The notes below the pieces were generated by a model, which ran no database searches, had not been told where the DNA came from, and saw only the letters and a program-made list of their open reading frames with translations. Positions 14,643 through 17,053 of a stretch of 17,053 nt of DNA are shown here, in pieces. Made by a program: the position numbers and the translations under genes. The stretch covers positions 1 through 17,053 of the forward strand of contig JAOUNW010000027.1 in NCBI GenBank assembly GCA_029880755.1. The letters run 5' to 3'. This DNA comes from Gammaproteobacteria bacterium. GTDB lineage: Bacteria > Pseudomonadota > Gammaproteobacteria > Acidiferrobacterales > SZUA-150. The stretch's first letter is position 1. The number at the start of each line of letters is the position of its first letter.

Positions 14643-15764
14643 ATGAATAACGAGGTGCTGTGGCTTAAAAATCTTTTAAACGAAAATCTCTGGATAGCAG
14701 AGGTTTTTGTTATCGTATTTTTCGTCCTGCTCTTTAATGCTGTTCAAAAATATTTTTCTCACAGGTTATACATCAAGTTAAAACAAACCGATAAAGTATG
14801 GGACGATGCCCTGGTCAGGGCAATTGGCAAACCGCTTACATTGTGTATATGGATTGTCGGTATTGCTTTTGCTGCGCAAATTGTTCAGCAAAAGACCAGT
14901 GCCATTATATTTGAGGCGGTCGATCCCATTCGGGATGTGGGCGTTATTGGTTGTATCACCTGGTTTCTTCTGAGATTAGTCAGACGGGTTGAAGATAACT
15001 TTCTTGAAAAGGAGGCAGCTAAGGGCCAGGAAATAGATAGAACGACGGTGGATGCCATTGCCAAGCTGGTCAAGGTATCGTTTGTTATTACATCGGTGCT
15101 GGTTGTGTTGCAGACGCTGGGATACAGTATATCGGGAGTATTGGCTTTTGGTGGAATAGGTGGTGTTGCCGTCGGTTTTGCGGCAAAGGATCTGCTGGCA
15201 AATTTTTTCGGAGGTTTGATTATCTATCTGGATAGACCCTTTGCTGTGGGAGACTGGGTTCGTTCGCCTGATCGCGAAATTGAGGGCACTGTTGAAAAGA
15301 TCGGCTGGCGTCTGACTGTAATTCGCACCTTCGACAAACGGCCGTTGTATATTCCCAATGCCACCTTCTCCAGTATTGCCGTTGAAAATCCGTCTCGTAT
15401 GACTAATCGTCGCATCTACGAGACTATTGGTATTCGTTACGACGATTTTGGAAAAATTGACGGCATTATCGAGGACGTTAGATCAATGCTGACCAGTCAT
15501 CCTGATATCGATACGTCGAGAACGTTGATGGTTAATTTCAATGCATATGCTGCCTCATCACTGGATTTTTTTATTTACACATTTACCAAGACAATCGAGT
15601 GGACTGAATACCATAACATAAAGCAGGATATACTGTTGCGAGTTGGTGAAATCATCACTAACCATGGTGCCGAAATCGCTTTTCCCACATCTACAGTCCA
15701 TTTAGCGGGAATCGGCAGCGACCAGGCAAAAATACCTGTCACAGGGCTTGCCGGAAAGCAATGA
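14643..15764 (+). CDS. MscS-family mechanosensitive ion channel
   Basis: The 373-residue inner-membrane protein should open under membrane tension and release solutes on osmotic downshock, or act as a signalling variant of such a channel. Hydrophobic segments lie at about 18-33, 62-82, 97-113 and 142-160, followed by the pore-lining TM3 region (about 163-195). The pore helix LAFGGIGGVAVGFAAKDLL is the family hallmark, with Gly and Ala packing faces, and the beta domain follows at once (YLDRPFAVGDWV, 195-206; IEGTVEKIGWRLTVIRT; LYIPNATFSS, 235-244). The C-terminal alpha/beta domain runs to about 355. It has two more membrane helices than E. coli MscS (286 residues) and no large periplasmic domain. 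The start follows the PilZ stop with no gap. No cyclic-nucleotide-binding domain is fused, which makes the flanking PilZ genes more interesting. Confidence 0.94.
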   Translation: MNNEVLWLKNLLNENLWIAEVFVIVFFVLLFNAVQKYFSHRLYIKLKQTDKVWDDALVRAIGKPLTLCIWIVGIAFAAQIVQQKTSAIIFEAVDPIRDVGVIGCITWFLLRLVRRVEDNFLEKEAAKGQEIDRTTVDAIAKLVKVSFVITSVLVVLQTLGYSISGVLAFGGIGGVAVGFAAKDLLANFFGGLIIYLDRPFAVGDWVRSPDREIEGTVEKIGWRLTVIRTFDKRPLYIPNATFSSIAVENPSRMTNRRIYETIGIRYDDFGKIDGIIEDVRSMLTSHPDIDTSRTLMVNFNAYAASSLDFFIYTFTKTIEWTEYHNIKQDILLRVGEIITNHGAEIAFPTSTVHLAGIGSDQAKIPVTGLAGKQ

Positions 15765-15836
15765 GACCCAAAAATAGGGCCGTTTTTATGATTTTCCCGT
15801 GGTTTTGGGCAGCGCAAATAATCCTTTGATCCGGCA

Positions 15837-15866
15837 TTGACCCCCATTTTCTTTTGGAGGTATAGT
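15837..15866 (+). promoter_or_regulatory. Predicted sigma-70 promoter of the second PilZ gene
   Basis: TTGACC (15837-15842) and TATAGT (15861-15866) are separated by 18 bases; each matches the consensus at five of six positions. Transcription would begin near 15873, leaving a leader of about 105 bases before the ATG at 15979. The second PilZ gene can therefore be expressed apart from the channel. Confidence 0.6.
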
Positions 15867-15874
15867 GGTTTTCC

Positions 15875-15918
15875 CTCGTGGTGCCCCATTCTTGAATGAA
15901 ACGGTGTGGTTGTACGAG
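15875..15918 (+). other. Possible leader stem-loop before the second PilZ gene
   Basis: In the predicted 5' leader, CTCGT (15875-15879) can pair with ACGAG (15914-15918), and inside this CATTC (15887-15891) pairs with GAATG (15894-15898). The inner loop has only two bases, so one or two pairs would open. A second small inverted repeat, TTAAC/GTTAA, follows near 15924-15940. It resembles no riboswitch that I know. Confidence 0.3.
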
Positions 15919-15978
15919 CATCATTAACCTTGTTTGTTAACGATCTAGTGTTTTAGGTGGTTGTGTTTGGAGGTCCGT

Positions 15979-16302
15979 ATGTTGGAAGAGCAAAGAGAAT
16001 TGAAGAGAAAACCTGTGGCGTTGAGTGTTACGCTGGGTACCGAAGACAAAGATGCGCGTCCGTGTAAGGTTCGTGACTTAAGTCTGAACGGCGTTTTTGT
16101 GGAGTGCGATCAAACAAATCTATCAAAGGATAATTCAGTCGAACTCAGTATTGCCATTGGCAAAGGTAAACAGGAAATTCGGCACCGGGTACCCGCGCGT
16201 GTTACCAGAATATCAAAAGACGGGGCCGCGTTGAGCTTTCGTAAAGTGGATATGGATACTTTTAGTTCAATTCTTGAATTACTGTATGTCAGTAAGCAAT
16301 AA
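15979..16302 (+). CDS. PilZ-domain protein (second of two)
   Basis: A single-domain PilZ protein of 107 residues. Both c-di-GMP motifs are present: R6-E-L-K-R10 (RxxxR) and D33-L-S35-L-N-G38 (DxSxxG). It is a clear paralogue of the first PilZ protein: the two align end to end, with VRDLSLNGVFVE against MRNLSTTGAYIE, RVTRISKDGAALSF against KVVRVTEKGIGVEL, and ILELLYVSKQ against VLSMVYSN. I chose the ATG at 15979 over an in-frame TTG at 15961 because GGAGGT (15969-15974) stands directly before it and would be inside the longer reading. It has its own promoter and ends at a strong terminator, so it forms a single-gene unit that read-through from mscS could also feed. Function is inferred from the family: a c-di-GMP effector. 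Confidence 0.92.
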   Translation: MLEEQRELKRKPVALSVTLGTEDKDARPCKVRDLSLNGVFVECDQTNLSKDNSVELSIAIGKGKQEIRHRVPARVTRISKDGAALSFRKVDMDTFSSILELLYVSKQ

Positions 16303-16351
16303 TCGGCAGTATCGGACAATTTACCGCCTCAAGTAGTTTAATCGTTTTAGT

Positions 16352-16388
16352 AAAACCGCCCATGACAATCATTGTCATGGGCGGTTTT
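16352..16388 (+). terminator. Strong Rho-independent terminator after the second PilZ gene
   Basis: Two perfect 18-base arms (16352-16369 and 16371-16388) are reverse complements around a central C; the core is CCGCCCATGAC/GTCATGGGCGG with A4 and T4 ends followed by ATTTTATT. In RNA the loop would be about seven bases. It should end transcripts from both directions, and it isolates the PilZ block from the next gene. Confidence 0.93.
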
Positions 16389-16473
16389 ATTTTATTAAGG
16401 CCGGATGATGGCAATAGCAGATCCCGTCGCTGGCCTGCTATGATTGAAATATTGTGGATCAGGAAACCGAAAC

Positions 16474-17053
16474 TTGAAGATATTTGAAAAGCTCTATGAT
16501 ATTGCATTACGTTGGGCCAGGCACAGATACGCTCCCTATTATCTGGGTGGCCTCAGTTTTGCTGAGTCTTCTTTTTTTCCTGTGCCCCCCGACGTCATGT
16601 TGGCGCCAATGGTGCTTTCCAGTCGTAATCGTGCCTGGTTTTATGCGAGTATCACTACGTTGGCCTCTGTTGCGGGAGGAGCCGCTGGCTATGTCATAGG
16701 TTTATTCGCTTTCGAGTTAATTGCGCCTTTGTTGCATAGTGCCGGTTATTGGCAGCAATTCCAGCAAGCCCGCGAGGGCTTCGAGGAATGGGGTGTGTGG
16801 ATAATTTTCATCGCCGGATTCTCGCCGATCCCTTATAAAATATTCACCATTAGTGCCGGCGCCGTTTCGTTGTCTTTTATTCCGTTCCTGATCGCATCGT
16901 TTATCGGAAGGGGAGCCAGGTTCTTTCTGGTGGCGGGTCTCATCTATCTCGGTGGAGAAAAGATGGAGAAGAACCTGCGCAGGTATGTTGATGCTTTAGG
17001 CTGGCTGGTCGTAGTTGCTCTGGTAATCTTTATTCTTGTTTATAAGGTTTATG
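16474..17053 (+). CDS. YqaA/DedA-like (VTT domain) inner-membrane protein, 3' end cut by the window
   Basis: The first 193 codons are visible and the frame is open at the window edge. The start is TTG (KIFEKLYDIALRWARHRYAP follows), with AGGAAA 7 bases upstream; no ATG in frame lies near. Family signatures of the DedA/SNARE-associated (VTT) group are SFAESSFFPVPPDVMLAP (28-45), with the acidic residue and re-entrant helix, and GFSPIPYKIFTISAGAVS (115-132) followed by GRGARFF (145-151), with its key arginine. Four or more hydrophobic segments are visible, the last at 176-192. DedA proteins are membrane transporters, several linked to undecaprenyl phosphate or phospholipid recycling; the YqaA branch is not well characterised. 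It has its own transcription unit after the terminator at 16388. Confidence 0.88.
   Translation, partial: MKIFEKLYDIALRWARHRYAPYYLGGLSFAESSFFPVPPDVMLAPMVLSSRNRAWFYASITTLASVAGGAAGYVIGLFAFELIAPLLHSAGYWQQFQQAREGFEEWGVWIIFIAGFSPIPYKIFTISAGAVSLSFIPFLIASFIGRGARFFLVAGLIYLGGEKMEKNLRRYVDALGWLVVVALVIFILVYKVY

Noticed and set aside
15767..15809. CCCAAAA/TTTTGGG inverted repeat after the MscS-family gene as a terminator
   Set aside because: The arms are 29 bases apart, the stem is short and mostly A-T, and no T-run follows; too weak to call.
15961..15978. TTG at 15961 as the start of the second PilZ protein
   Set aside because: The GGAGGT ribosome binding site would lie inside the coding sequence; the ATG at 15979 is correctly placed behind it.
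16289..16507. 72-codon - strand ORF over the end of the second PilZ gene
   Set aside because: It is read through the perfect terminator stem and overlaps two real genes; a shadow.
1..17053. CRISPR array, tRNA, rRNA, insertion sequence, integrase or phage remnant
   Set aside because: I read for direct repeats with regular spacing, cloverleaf-like segments, transposase motifs and terminal inverted repeats and found none.

Overview
The window reads as chromosomal DNA of a free-living, probably aquatic gammaproteobacterium. The grounds are an adjacent fabA-fabB pair, a class 2 (quinone-linked) PyrD, a TtcA, a GspA/GspB (ExeA/ExeB) pair, tandem PilZ proteins and a YqaA-type membrane protein, all at mid-range GC. 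I see no rRNA, tRNA, CRISPR array, insertion sequence or phage gene. Coding density is high, most genes have ordinary ribosome binding sites, and nothing marks a recently acquired island. The genus cannot be named from this sequence alone.

Layout. (1) 1-2177, + strand: the 3' end of a periplasmic phosphate-binding-like protein gene, then a membrane-bound diguanylate cyclase with intact GGEEF and I-site. (2) 2183-4563, - strand: an MIF-like tautomerase, pyrD, and an RsuA/RluF-type rRNA pseudouridine synthase. (3) 4763-8936, + strand: ilvD (branched-chain amino acids), the overlapping fabA-fabB pair (unsaturated fatty acids), and a small membrane-anchored DUF4124-like protein. (4) 9042-10193, - strand: ttcA (tRNA 2-thiocytidine) and an unrecognised 67-residue protein, with a clean terminator between them. 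(5) 10194-12810, + strand: a structured leader with an overlapping small ORF, then gspA-gspB, the pair that helps the type II secretion secretin through peptidoglycan. (6) 12816-13967, - strand: an unrecognised protein with the same zinc-ribbon module at both ends of a long basic linker. (7) 14199-16388, + strand: PilZ, MscS-family channel, then a second promoter and a paralogous PilZ gene, closed by a strong terminator. (8) 16474-17053: the start of a YqaA/DedA-like membrane protein cut by the window end.

The less ordinary content centres on cyclic di-GMP. The first operon makes it, apparently under control of a periplasmic binding protein. The PilZ-MscS-PilZ block, about 12 kb away, carries two proteins with intact c-di-GMP-binding motifs on either side of a mechanosensitive channel. 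A functional link between these two ends is inference. The strongest candidates for something undescribed are the PilZ-MscS-PilZ arrangement and the double zinc-ribbon protein. The rest is housekeeping metabolism and RNA modification.
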